This document shows, piece by piece, positions 17,235 through 28,062 of a DNA stretch of 29,431 bases. A program made the translations under genes and the position numbers. Within the stretch, counting starts at the first letter, position 1; each line of letters starts with the position of its first letter. Location: assembly GCA_037447655.1 (NCBI GenBank), contig JBBHKE010002423.1, positions 91,501 through 120,931 of the forward strand, given 5' to 3'. Source of the stretch: Zygnema cylindricum (lineage: Eukaryota > Streptophyta > Zygnematophyceae > Zygnematales > Zygnemataceae). Under the pieces are notes generated by a model. It was not told the DNA's origin. It searched no databases and worked only from the letters and a program-made list of their open reading frames with translations.

Positions 17235-17823
17235 CTTGTCGCATGTAAAACGCCCGGACGGCACTTGTGCTTCGCTCATCCTTTACTACAGTGTATAAGA
17301 GGCATTTATATTCCCTTCCATCCATCATAATGGCATATCCAAATACGTACTCGTACGCTACGCAGTTGCAACTGGCCGTACAGTTAGTTTGACAATCCAG
17401 GAGAGTATAGTTATACGGATAACCGTTACCACTGACATAATAACCAATCACGGGGTCGTAGGAATCGAGTAGAAGGTCACAGGACGCAGCGGTGTCTGGG
17501 AGGTGGGGGAGAGAGAGGGGAGGAAGGGGAAGGAGGGAGGGATGGGGGGAGTGAGAGGGAGGAGGGAGAGGGGGGGGAGGGGGTGGTAAGAGGGTGTGAA
17601 GGTGGAGGTAAGTAGGTGGGAGAGAAGGGGAGAGGGGGAGGGGGAGGGAGGGAGGAGGTGGGTGAGGGGAGAAAGGTGGTGGAAGGTGATTTGGAGGGTG
17701 AGAGGGGGAGGGAGAGAGGGGAAGGAGAGGGGAGGGGGGAGACATAAAAGGGGAATGGCCGGAGAGGTAGGATAGAGGTGAAAGGTAGGGAGAGGTGATG
17801 GGAGTTAGAGAGGGGAAGAGCAT
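17235..17823 (-). CDS. Proline-rich exon with PAN-like Cys domain, copy 2
   Basis: Minus-strand frame from ATG at 17823. About 110 residues of Pro/Ser-rich sequence precede the Cys domain: DSYDPVIGYYVSGNG, CQTNCTASCNCVAYEY, GYAIMMDGREYKCLLY and VRAFYMRQG. All five core cysteines (C-x3-C-x3-C-x-C and a later C), the GNG, and GYAI..DG..Y.CLL match copy 1 while many other residues differ, which suggests the fold was under selection. NYT and NCT are possible N-glycosylation sites. The exon probably ends at ACAAG before GTACATTC. Upstream (18005-17887) another frame is strongly hydrophobic with no suitable ATG in line, so the signal peptide exon is unresolved. The best family guess is a PAN domain as in S-domain receptor proteins; confidence in function is low. 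Confidence 0.55.
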
Positions 17824-18082
17824 TCGGAAAGATTAAAACCAGGACAGGTAGGGCGGGGAGAGAGAGGCCAGGGAGAGAAGGCAGCACAGAAAAACAGCAG
17901 AGAAATAAAAAGAAATGTTAGTAAGAGAAATAGTCGATCTTGGAAGATAAGAACAGAGTCAAAAAATATGGCAAGTAACGACAAATGGAGGACATGGAAT
18001 GACAATATGACTTTAAAAAAACGTTATGATGAAAATTGAAACGACCCCTCCTCCCCAAAATAAATACATGCACACCCCCCCT

Positions 18083-18435
18083 CCCCCCACCCCTTGTTTA
18101 CCTTCTCCAAGAGCACACCGTTCCTTCGCCATTTCCTCAAAACACTGTTTTCTCTCCTTTGTACCACCCTATTAATGACCTCCTTATCAATTATCTCCCT
18201 TAACCCCTTCCCAAGACTCCTCGTGATGCTTACTCTCCCCCCTGACCCTCAGCCTCTCCCTCCGACTCCCCTCTACCACTCCCTTCTTCACCTCCTATCC
18301 CTCCCCCGCCGCCACGCCCTCGAGCAGGTTTTGCTCACCACTTCTATCGCTACTCACCGCCCCCCCCCCCCCCCCCCCCTTCTCACCTCATCCCCCCCCT
18401 TCCCCCCCCCCCCCCCCCCCCCTTACCTCTGAGTC
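18083..18435. repeat. C-rich low-complexity DNA with long poly-C runs
   Basis: Runs of about 20 C's at 18361-18379 and 18402-18422, within a CCT-rich stretch. Open frames here are composition artefacts. Run lengths this long are prone to sequencing and assembly error. Confidence 0.8.
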
Positions 18436-19166
18436 CACCTAGCAACGTGACACAAAGAGGATGAGAAATGCCCCACTCTTTAGATACCCCATTTCACACG
18501 TGCGAACTCGGCCTGCCATTGGCTGATGCTTTCCTAGGGCCTTGGCCCAAGGCCTCTCTCTCTTCTTTCTCCGAACGTTGGCGGGTGAAGAGGGAGGGCG
18601 GAGAGAAGAAGGGAAGGGTGACGAGGAGACAGAGGTAGAGGGAGAGGGAGAGAAGAGGAAAGAAAAAGAGTGAGTTTCTGGTAGGCTTTGCATAGTATAT
18701 GAATCTGTGTGTGTTTGATGTCAAATACATAATGCTGGTTCGTTAATAGAATGGCTTCATTTGGTCCAGCGCCACGTGGCGCGTTTTTTTCCGTTGGCAC
18801 TTTTCAACGTCTACGTTTTTTCTCGTGTACACTGTTTGACATAAGATTTTTGTACTTTTGGTCGTCGTCCTTTATTCTTGTGTACGATGAGCTGTGACTT
18901 TTTTAACGGTTTCGGTTCATTTCGTGTACACGTTTATTCAGGACTTGTACAGTACAGAGTGAAGGACCGAAACACAAGATGACAAAAGAAAGACCAAAAA
19001 AGATTGCGGAATCAAAGATTACAATAAGAGAGCACTCCACCAAAAGACAAATATATTTGACCTGAATTTTTTCCCTGTTACAAAAGATAAACTTTCACGA
19101 AAACGACCATCCATCTATTGTACGCTTCTGAAATCGTACGGACATCTCTACGGGTTGGGTTTATTG
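18436..19166. other. Intergenic stretch with a G-box palindrome
   Basis: GCGCCACGTGGCGC at 18769-18782 is a perfect 14-bp palindrome with a CACGTG core, a plant bZIP/bHLH binding motif, about 760 bp upstream of the minus-strand PAN gene copy 2. A similar GCCACGTGGC occurs in the copia LTR at 7850. No gene is recognised; a promoter role is speculative. Confidence 0.35.
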
Positions 19167-19783
19167 AACATTCCATTAGGCGGTCCCAGTAAATGTACGG
19201 AGAAGTCTACTGACAAGTCCGCTCCATTGTGTCGGGCCAGTGAAAAACATTTCGAAATTATGATTGGTGCCACGTATTTAATGTTCACATTTTAAAAATC
19301 TAAAAATATTCTTCAAATGGAAAATCTGAACGATAATATCTGTACCAGCGGAGGTGGTTAATGATTCGTACGAAAAGTTTGCGGCCACATTTTAATTTTG
19401 AAAATGGAAATCAAAATTTCGAAACGGAATGGCAAAAAGATGACGCAAAGCGACACATGGCTTGTACGATGTGTACGAAGTGTAGGCCTGTGATCGCTTG
19501 TTCAAAGTGGATATTTTTTTTCTTTTTCATATGTACCAATGGTACACGACCAGTCTCCTAGGAGAGTTGCTTCCCAGTGGATGATGTGCGCGATTGCTTC
19601 GCGGATCTCAAAAAGTGAAATATCCAACAGTCAGGAATTACGCCTACACCATTGGAGCATGCCGACAGGTTTACAGTAACGATGTTTCGCCTGACAAAAA
19701 AACATTTCTACGGCTCTGTACAGCACTGTACGAAAACGTACGGCGTCCAGTAGCGAACCCCATTTTTCGTCTAATGGAATGTT
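19167..19783. mobile_element. Harbinger-related short element (MITE candidate)
   Basis: The left end (19167-19250) matches the terminal repeat of the Harbinger element at 24684 over about 80 bp: CATTCCATTAGGCGG, CAGTAAATGTACGG, then TCCATTGTGTCGGGCCAGT. The right end holds the inverted AACATTCCATTAG (19771-19783). About 617 bp with no transposase. The right inverted repeat is short (13 bp), and no clear target duplication was found, so the right boundary is tentative. Confidence 0.55.
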
Positions 19784-20191
19784 ACCCTGATAGCCTATAC
19801 CCACCGGAGCATTTGTAACTTTTTGCCCATTCCGATGATTTTCCGAAAAGTCATCGGAAAACGGGTCTTGCTCACACCAAAATTTTGGGACGTAACTCCC
19901 ATTGAAGGTGTCACGTGACACGTCACACGCTTCGACGTCATCAAACATAGGCGCGAAAACAAACCTACATTTTTTCAAATTTACTAAAGCGTCCGTCTTT
20001 TCCCTTTCGCCCCCTGTTCTCCTCTGCACCATCGCTAAAGTACAGCTCTTCCTTCCCGTCTTCCATTTTATTTGGACCCTCCATTCTATTTGGTCCCTCT
20101 TATCGACCAGTACGGTTTTTTTGTTCTTCCTCCTTTTTCTACAATTAACTCCAATCTGGTTACAATCACTATGCATCTTTTTTAAAAACAT
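19631..20191 (-). CDS. Open frame of 186 codons, unrecognised
   Basis: Runs on the minus strand from ATG at 20191 across the right end of the Harbinger-related element. The N-terminal part is basic (RKRRKNKKTVLVDKRDQ) and the middle has a few Cys and acidic residues (FAPMFDDVEACDVSRD). I recognise no domain and no paralogous frame in the window, and codon use does not stand out. It could be chance in a low-stop stretch. Confidence 0.15.
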   Translation of the reverse strand: MFLKKMHSDCNQIGVNCRKRRKNKKTVLVDKRDQIEWRVQIKWKTGRKSCTLAMVQRRTGGEREKTDALVNLKKCRFVFAPMFDDVEACDVSRDTFNGSYVPKFWCEQDPFSDDFSENHRNGQKVTNAPVGIGYQGNIPLDEKWGSLLDAVRFRTVLYRAVEMFFCQAKHRYCKPVGMLQWCRRNS

Positions 20192-20394
20192 TTTTTAGGG
20201 TTTCAAACTAAGCAACGTTAATTCTTTTGATCTGATATTCCTTAATCCGTTTTAAGGACATTTGGAAAAACACTTTGCGGGCTACAAGATATGTAATTCC
20301 TGGACCATAATGTGCCGTTTAACTATAAAACATGTTATCTTAAAAAAACCCTAACCATAATTAATATCCTAACTTAGTAGAATGAAGTTATTTA

Positions 20395-20501
20395 AAGATA
20401 TATCTATGAAGATATATATCTATTACATATGTATATATGTATATAGGTGTATGTATAATATATATATATATATATATATATATTCTATATATATATGTAA
20501 T

Positions 20502-20544
<43 letters not shown>

Positions 20545-20947
20545 TTATATATATTCTATATATATAAATATTACTATACAATTATGTATTAGTGTAAATT
20601 ACTCTATCTAACATATAGTTGTATCAAATAGTGACATATTACTACATTACTTAGACAAAATTAATTTATATTCTACAAAAAATTATATTTTTAGATAAGA
20701 AACTGCAAACTAACTGAGAACTGAAAAAAGAAAAATGAAAAACTCAAAAACTGCAAATTACTAGTAGTGTGACAGAAAAATAGTGTGACAGAAACAAAAT
20801 AGTGAGGCAGAAATAGTGCAGTGTATATATACATATTTGTATATATATATACATAGATATAAATATATATATAGGTATATATATCTATATATCTATATAC
20901 CTATATATATATAGATATATATATCTATTATATATGTATATATATAT

Positions 20948-20993
<46 letters not shown>

Positions 20994-21345
20994 ATGTATA
21001 TTACAGTACTATTATGTATTGGTATATATTACTCTGTCTAACATATAGCTGGATCAGATAGTAACATATTACTATATCACTAAGACAAAATTAATTTATA
21101 TTATATAATAATTTATGTTTTTAGATAGAAACCTGCAAACTGAGAACTACAAACTGAGAACTGAAAACATAAAAATGCAACACTGAAAACTGAAAACCCA
21201 AAACTGAAAACTGAAAACTAGTAATAGTGTGACAGAAAAATAGTGCAACAGTAAAATATTGTAGGCAGAAATAGTCCAGTGTATATATATATATTTGTAT
21301 ATATAGATAGATAACTAGATAGATAGATAGATAGATAGATAGATT
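20395..21345. repeat. TA microsatellites in a ~430-460 bp tandem duplication
   Basis: Each half has a long TATATA tract followed by ATTATGTATTRGTRTA, CTAACATATAG, GACAAAATTAATTTATATT and then AACTGAGAACTGAAAA-type repeats and GTGTGACAGAAAAATAGTG. Landmarks recur about 430 bp apart in the first part and 457 in the last. The TA tracts can form cruciforms. A GATA run follows at 21304-21343. Confidence 0.8.
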
Positions 21346-22600
21346 GTACAAGGTAATAACTGTCATAACACTAATTATAGACCCTAAAAACTGTACTGAT
21401 ACGAAATGTACACTCTAATAAGTGTATTATTACTAATTATACAGACTGTGTTAATAGAAATGATACAAACAAATACCTGTAATAATACTACTTATACATT
21501 ACTACCAACTGTACTAACATTAATTATATACGGTAATAACTGTATGAGCACTAATTATATAAACTAGTAACTGGATTGTCCTAGTAATAGTAATAAACTA
21601 ATAACAGTGCTAAATACTGATTATACAGACTAATTACTGTACTAATACTGATTATACATACTAATAAGTGTACTAGTAAGTGTACATACAAAAAACTTTT
21701 CAAGTGTGTATTATATAGACTAACAAATCTAATTATACTAATTACACAATCCAAAACCTGAGTAAATACTTATTATACGTACAAATATCTGTAAAAAAAT
21801 TGATTATATAATTATTGTCCTAATACTAATTATACATTGTTGAAAAGTGTCCTAACACTAATTATACAGTAATAGTAACTGCAATAACACTAATTATATA
21901 GAATAGCAATTGTACTCACACTAACTATACACTCACTATACAGACGTATAGCTGTACTATCACTAATTATACAAACAAAAACGGTGCTAAGTAAAATTAT
22001 ACGGACTAATACCTGTAAAAATACTAATATACATACTAATAACTTTTCTAATACCAATAATGTTGTTCTCATACTAATTATAGATATTAATAACTGTGTT
22101 AATATCAATTATCAATTAAACAGTATTTGTATCTGTACTAACAATAATGTCACAGTCTAATAACTGTGACAATACTAATTATACAAACCAATAACCGTAA
22201 TAACACGGATTACTGATTATAAACATCACTAACTGCACTAATACATATTATACCCTAAATCTAATTATACACTAAAACTTATTATATAGGTAACGAACTA
22301 GACCAATACTGATTATACAAACTACTAACAGTAAAACACTAGTAATAAATACTGAAAACTGTACTAATACTTATTATTCCACTAATAACTCTACTCATTC
22401 TCCTGTCACAGAATAATAACTGTACCAATACTAATTTTACAAACTCATACATGTGGGCATACTGATTATACATAAACATAACTTTAAAAATACTGATTAT
22501 GCGTACTATTAGCTGTGCTAATACTGACAGTATTAATATGATTTATAGGAAAGAATAACTGGACTAACATTGACTATACAGGAATAATAAATATGAATAT
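21345..22600. repeat. Degenerate ~31-bp satellite
   Basis: About 1.25 kb of diverged head-to-tail units resembling AATAACTGTACTAATACTAA plus TTATACAAACT. The landmark TAATTATA or TGATTATAC recurs at about 31-33 bp (for example near 21521 and 21552, and near 21619 and 21650). Roughly 38-40 units; no coding potential. Confidence 0.75.
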
Positions 22601-23265
22601 TTATTATTAATACAATTTTTAGTCTGCATAATTAGTAGTAGTGTAGTTATTAAACTGTAAAATTATTGTAAAATTATTATGAGTATAGAAAACATCAAAA
22701 AAGAGAAGTGACTATTGCCTCTATGGCCACAAAAAGACATCACAAATTCCGAGAGAGCAACTAAAGACATCATCCCAGAAATACGTCAGAAAAATAGAAT
22801 GAAACATTCTTAAAAAAAATAAAACTAAAATCTGGCAAAAAAGTAAAAAGAAAAACATAACTACGGACCCAAAAACAGAAGAAAAACAACGACTCCCATT
22901 GCCGAATTGGTTTGGGCCATTATGGCCTGAAAAACGACAAAAATTTAAGCCAAGCCCCCCTCAAAAATAAATACATACAAGAAAAGAAAAAAAAAACCTA
23001 AAAAAACGGGGGAAAAAAAAAACACAACAGGTCCAGCAAAGAGAGCAATTTTAGTATCCGATAAGTGGACAAGGACGACTCTAAAAATAAATAAACAAAG
23101 AAATAAATGAATTTTTAACAAAGGTAAAAAAAAAAATTAACAAACAAGTGAGAAACAACAAAAATCAATAATTAAATGAAAACTAAGATATACATAAATC
23201 TTACCGCAAATCCGACAAAGAGAGAAGATCCGTTATTGGCAATCGCAGAGCATACGGTTTTGCAA
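22601..23265. other. A-rich DNA without recognised genes
   Basis: Adenine-rich on the plus strand with many A-runs. No long open frame, repeat pair or RNA gene was identified. Confidence 0.5.
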
Positions 23266-23267
23266 TA

Positions 23268-23343
23268 ACCAAGAGGGAGGGAGGGAGGGAGAGGGAAAAA
23301 GGGGGAGGGAGAGGGAAAGGGGGGGAGGAGAGAGGGAGAGGGG

Positions 23344-23375
<32 letters not shown>

Positions 23376-23502
23376 AAGAGAGAGGTAAAAGACAGAGAGA
23401 GTGATAATAAGAGAGAAAGAGAGAGAGAAGGAGTGAAGGAGAGAGAGAAAGAGAGAGAGCGGGAGAGAGAGGGAAGGGGAGAGAAGGAAAGAGATAGAGA
23501 TG
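23268..23502. repeat. Purine tract (GA-rich low complexity)
   Basis: About 235 bp of GAGAGA and GGGAGGGA variants on the plus strand. The minus-strand Leu/Ser-rich frame through it is a composition artefact. Confidence 0.85.
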
Positions 23503-23946
23503 GAGATAATGAATGTTAGAAGGACGACGACGATGGTTCAAAAGTACTGCAGCTTTTTCGCGCGAGTACAATGAAGTAGCCGTTCGGATGTTTTTTTCCT
23601 ACGTCAGCTTTTCGGGTTACCGTTGGCCTATTTCACAGAAAGACGCAACTTTACCCTACTTCTATATCCCGCAATATTTTGAGGAAGGTCGTTTGTACGG
23701 TTTTCCGAGAACTTCCGAAATCTACAAAGTCGGTGCTCGGAAAGTCGTACATTATTCGAACGTCCGTCTGTTGCGGAAGTGCTTTTTTTTCCGGTGGGAA
23801 TAGGCTATGAGACGATGTTCCATCACGTAGACATGTAAACCACGTGTTCTAAATTGAGTGGTACACCGTGAATCGTTAATAGCCTTATGTACGCTATATC
23901 GGCACCCCAAAATTTTGACATTGATACCTTAAATAGAATAAGTTAC

Positions 23947-24066
23947 ACTATTTAAGGACGTGGACCATAATCTGCCACGTCTCCTGACACTAAATTAGAA
24001 TGAATGACGCTAATTTTTTCTTTACACTTATAATTTCTATAGTCTAATAACAATTCACGGTGTACC
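23947..24066. repeat. Dispersed repeat, copy 2 (pair with 11636-11760)
   Basis: Shares TAAGGAC, CTGCCACGTCTCCT, CACTAAATTA and TAATAACAATT with the copy near 11640, in the same orientation. Confidence 0.6.
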
Positions 24067-24441
24067 ACTTAAGAAATGATCCGATATTGAATATCCTTCA
24101 AATTTTTCAAACCCACAAATTTCACTTCAAATCTTCACTTGCGTACCAAGTTATAATACGACAGAACTTTTGTACTTTTTGCAAACGCCAATCTTTGACG
24201 CCACCTCATTTTTTAGGATTCTTGTTTTCGAACATGACGAAAATCCTTTGCCGAAAATAGTGTGACAAAAGAGCTTTTCCAAAAATAGCGCGACGAAAGA
24301 CCGTTTCGAGATTACCTTTTTTATTTTCAGCTGCATTTTGGAAGATATATACCATGTGCAAATTTTGTGATTTTTCGTCGGTTGTCTATCATGACACGTA
24401 GCTTAATCGTCCAACGTGTCACAATTCATTTTTTTATATAG

Positions 24442-24657
24442 ATGACAAATTCACCTCCTACAACAACGTTGTCAACTACAAAAAGAACGCCTCGCAGTCA
24501 GTGTTACCTCGCAGACCTTTGGAGAGTATTGGCAAGATTCTGTGTAATGTTGATTCGCGTATATAAAAAAAAAAGCAGTATGGTTTGGTGCGGATTGGCG
24601 AGGATTTTTGTAAACTACCACACTTTTCGACTTATGGTACTTGACCATAAGTTATAA
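24442..24657 (+). CDS. Short ORF related to 13445-13654, function unknown
   Basis: 71-codon frame with QCYLADLWRVLARF, then VYKKKSSMVWCGLARIFVN and TFRLMVLDHKL. It aligns with the minus-strand frame at 13654-13445 along its length. Similarity also includes part of the preceding Thr-rich stretch (CACCTCCTACAACAAC here). It ends 27 bases before the Harbinger element, so that insertion may have cut it. The family is not recognised. Confidence 0.4.
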   Translation: MTNSPPTTTLSTTKRTPRSQCYLADLWRVLARFCVMLIRVYKKKSSMVWCGLARIFVNYHTFRLMVLDHKL

Positions 24658-25291
24658 ATACCCTCACACGCAAACCAACAAGAACTAAGACCATGGTTCC
24701 ATTAGGCGGTGTCAGTAAACGTCAAAATACATTTACTGAAGTCATCGTTCCATTGTGTCGGGTCAATAACCGATTTTCTTTTGCGTGGCACATGTTGGTT
24801 GGTTCCACGAAAGAAGCTATTCTGATCGTGCGAATCTATATCGAATCTTTGACAACAAGTTCATATTGCAAAATCTGTACCATCAGGTGTAAAAAGGGCG
24901 TCGTACGTAGTTACGATAATGTACAAAATGTACGGTCATGTTATATGGAAACAAATAGCCTTCTCTAAAAAATTTCCATGGCTCTCTCTTAAACGCCTCT
25001 CTTTGACCTAAAACCTCCGCAGCAGCGGAGCAAGTCTTCTTTCTCCTCTGATTTCTTCAAGATATAACTATTGCTGGCCATACTTATCCTCTTTAATGAA
25101 CATAAGGGTGACCAATCCGAGGAGAAAATTATCATTTTAACCATCATGATGTTACTTGTTCAAAGGAACATCATAGCAGTTTCCCAAACCTTCGTAAATT
25201 TGGTCGAGGGTTTTGGTATGCTGCTTTGAAGACCTAAAAGACAGAGGTTAAGGGAATATACTACACTCGACCTCGAAGTTTACATTTTTCC

Positions 25292-26342
25292 ATGACACTC
25301 ATTCATGTGTATGATAATGAAAGATATAAGGAACTATTTCGCCTTCCCAAACACCTTGTCAATTATTTGGTTAAAAAAATACGACATCTTATGGAGACTG
25401 ACCTTGCACCGTGTCTTGTTAACATCCCTAATAGGAAACTTGTTGTAGTGCGGCAAATTGAGATGGTCCTCTACCGTCTCGCCAGGAGAAATACCGCTAC
25501 TTTAGTAGGGGACCTTTTTGGCGTGAGTAGAATGACTGTCACAAAAAAACTAGCAATATTTTGCCTTGCCGTGTGGGATATCTTGACCCCAAGGTTGACA
25601 AAATGTCCAACCGGAAAGAGATATAATCAACTAATAACAGCTTTCAAAAACTACAAGTATCAATTTCCTAGCCATCGATGCCACGCACATCGATAAAGGG
25701 TTAGGGGTTCATTTGCGGGGTACAATAGGGAGAGAAATTACTCTACTATCTTGCAAGCCGTGGTGGCACCGAACACTTGGATACTATATGCATGTGTAGG
25801 CTGGGCTGGCAGCGTGGACGACTCTAGAGTCTTTAGAAATTTCGGGATATGAAATGCTATCTCGGTTGGAGGGGGATTGCAAGGACTGTCGGCTGATGTT
25901 GGTTTCGTACATGTGCCACCTTTCTTTTTTGGTGATGCAAGATATCATTTAAATAAACAATTAATAACACTGTACCTTAGGTCAAACTTAGAGGAACAAG
26001 TCGTTCAACTATTTTCATAGTAGTAGACGTATGTGTGTGGAGAGCGTGTTCGGAATTATAAAAAAACAATGGCCAATCATTAGTCGAAAAATAATTATAC
26101 GAAACACGGAGCGGTTAGTGGACATCATTATCACGGTGTACGCTTTACATAATTTGTTGTTAGGGGACAACATAAGATACCTAGATGAATTTTCTCCACC
26201 AACAACCCCCCTAAACGAGGAGGAATTGAATGTTGGTGGAGAAGAGACGGATGCATACTCGGATGAGGAAAGAAAGGCACTACGGGATGTTTTAGCTGAA
26301 GATCTTCTTGAGAGGAAGGTACTAATTAACTACTGTGATTAA
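25292..26342 (+). pseudogene. Harbinger (HARBI1-like) DDE transposase, frameshifted
   Basis: First frame (25292-25696) has FRLPKHLVNYLVKKI, then VVRQIEMVLYRLARRNTATL with helix-turn-helix-like LFGVSRMTVTKKL. A frameshift near 25675 leads to IDATHIDKG with the first catalytic Asp (25677-25679). A second shift gives YNRERNYSTILQAVVAPN and GWAGSVDDSRVFRNFG with the second Asp (25820-25822), then a TGA. Further on come GDARYHLNKQLI and, in the frame 26031-26342, VESVFGIIKKQW with the catalytic Glu (26040-26042). All three DDE positions survive, but two shifts and several stops make the protein non-functional. An acidic C-terminus follows. Confidence 0.9.
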
Positions 26343-26429
26343 TTGATGAAATGGTGAGTCTCTTTTTTACCCCCCTTCTTTTTTCTCATGCTCGCTTATC
26401 CATTTCTTCCTACTATAAATTTAATACTA

Positions 26430-27385
26430 TGTCCTTGTCTCTCTCTCTCTTTTTTGTCTTCCTTTTACTCCCTCTGACTTTCTCTCCCTCGAGATTTCTC
26501 TGTCCAACTCTATCTCTCTCTATCTTTCCGTCTCTCTTTGTTTCCTTGTGGCTTTCTTTGGCTCTCTTTGTTTCCTTTTGTGTCTCTCTCCTATCTTTCT
26601 CTATCTTTCTCTTTGTCTTCCTCTGTCTCCCTCTGACTAACTCTAACTCATTGTGTCTCCCTTTGACTCTCTTTGACTCTCGCTGTCTCGCTCTGTCTCT
26701 CTCCATCTTTGTGTCTTCCTCTATTTCCGTATGGCTTTCTCTGACTCCCTTTGTCTCCCTTTGTGTCTCTTTGTCGCCCTCTGACTTCCTCTGTCTCCTT
26801 TCGTTTGCATTTGTCTCCCCCTCTCTCCCTCCTATCTTTCTCTTTCTGTCTCTCTCTCTCATTCTTTTCTTTCTCTCTCTATCTCTCTCTGTCTCCCTCT
26901 GACTCCCTCTTTGTCTCCCTTTGAGTCTCTCTGTCCAGCTCTATCTCTCTCCATCTTTCTGTCTCCCTCTGTCTCCCTCCGTGTGCATCTGGCTTTCTCT
27001 GGTTTCCACTAGTCTCTTTCTGTCATTCTGTCGCTGTCTCCCCTGCGACTCTCTTTGCCTCTCAATCTCTTTTTGACTCATCTCTATATCTCCTTCTGAC
27101 TCATCTGTCTCCATCTATCTCCAAGTCTCATCTATCTCGCTCTGTATCCTTGCCTTTTTCAGTCTCCCTCTGTCCCATTTGTTTCCCTTTGTCTCCCAGC
27201 GTCTCCCTCTATCTCCCTCCTATCTTTCTCTCTCTGTCTCCATCTTTCTCTCTTTGACTCCCTCCGTCTCTCTTTCGCTCCCTTTCTGTTTGTGTTTCAC
27301 TGTCTCTTTGTCTTCGTCCTTCTCCCCCTATCTCCCTTTGTGTCTCTCCCTTTGTGTCTGTGTCTTCATTTATCTGTCTTTACAT
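26430..27385. repeat. Long pyrimidine tract inside the Harbinger element
   Basis: Nearly 950 bp of CT-rich sequence built from loose variants of CTCCCTCTGACTC, CTCTGTCTC and CTTTGTCTCC. Frames through it (Leu/Ser/Phe on plus, Arg/Glu/Lys on minus) are composition artefacts. It lies between the transposase stop and the right inverted repeat. Confidence 0.85.
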
Positions 27386-27629
27386 GTTATACAATATAAT
27401 ACAATATCTAATATGTGCAATATAATACAATTTATTATAGAATACATTTTAATGTAATTGTAACATATACTGTAATACAATATAACAATGAAATATTTTA
27501 ATATGCTCTAATCATAATTGAGGAAGGTTTGTTACTGGCCCGACAAAATGGAATAGTCTTCCAGTAAACGCTGCCAGTAGAATTTTCCGTACATTTACTG
27601 GGACGGCCTAATGGAATTCCACCCTTAGT

Positions 27630-28062
27630 CAGCGGTGGTCGCTAAATTCTAGACGGCTGTGGTAGTGCCGTACGAACCACCTGAGGGCCTACGGTATGCT
27701 TCGTCACTTGTGGTCCCACGTGAATCGCGTCCGTTGACACGATTCGAATCAGCGATCATAATTAAGGTTCGTACCATACATCTCCGAAATATTCGGTCAA
27801 ACGTCCGTTCGTCCGATTGGTGAATCAACTCGTCTACTTTATGACACGTGTAACCAGATTGTCAGCGCCACTCCGTAAAACCTGCACAAACTTTCCTTGC
27901 CGACGCGTGTACCTGTAGAAGTACAATACACTCTATTGTACTTCTGCTACTGTAACACTAATACAGGTAAGTATTACAACAAAGTACTTAGAAAATATTC
28001 TAAGTCTTTTAGTCTCCTATCACAACCCTATCTAGTGAATATAAAGATTTCAATGTTCAACA
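27630..28062 (-). repeat. 3' LTR of a third copia fragment, left end unresolved
   Basis: The minus strand reads GATTTAGGGGAG (polypurine tract, 28074-28063) and then TGTTGAACATTGAAATC, an LTR start resembling TGTTGAAATC of the element at 2725-8394. The far LTR end could not be placed; the Harbinger end at 27629 is the outer limit given here. It contains a 12-bp perfect hairpin: AGAAGTACAATA (27917-27928) and TATTGTACTTCT (27934-27945) around a five-base loop. Confidence 0.55.

Larger units (their letters stand above)
16757..18082 (-). repeat. Duplicated PAN/proline-rich gene block, copy 2
   Basis: Direct-orientation counterpart of 8395-9714, about 7 kb away. This copy has a longer proline-rich part and no 132-bp internal duplication, and is followed on the minus strand by the membrane exon. 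To its right it runs into C-rich low-complexity DNA. Confidence 0.85.
24684..27629 (+). mobile_element. PIF/Harbinger DNA transposon, about 2.9 kb
   Basis: Imperfect terminal inverted repeats of about 95 bp. Left: ACTAAGACC then TTCCATTAGGCGGTGTCAGT from 24697, then TTCCATTGTGTCGGGTCAAT. Right: the reverse complement of 27629-27535 with the same order. A TWA trinucleotide lies at each edge (TAA at 24686-24688, TTA at 27625-27627), consistent with the TWA preference of the superfamily, though the two differ by one base. The element carries a broken transposase and a long pyrimidine tract. The Myb-like second protein of autonomous Harbingers was not found. Confidence 0.85.

Noticed and set aside
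16810-17248. Glycine-rich proteins on the plus strand
   Set aside because: These frames are the reverse complement of the proline-rich exon; the paired copy and Cys domain support the minus strand.
18094-18432. 112-codon plus-strand proline/leucine-rich frame
   Set aside because: Ends in poly-C runs and lies outside the duplicated block; composition explains it.
23513-23803. 96-codon plus-strand frame
   Set aside because: No domain, no paralogue in the window, and it begins at the edge of the GA tract; chance is likely.
26351-26902. 183-codon Leu/Ser/Phe-rich frame and 149-codon Arg/Glu/Lys-rich frame
   Set aside because: Both lie in the pyrimidine tract inside the Harbinger element and have no domain or homologue in the window.
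27735-27752. B-box (GATTCGAATC) of a tRNA-like module in the third copia LTR
   Set aside because: It is a short palindrome without a paired acceptor, A-box-like sequence or T-run at the right spacing.
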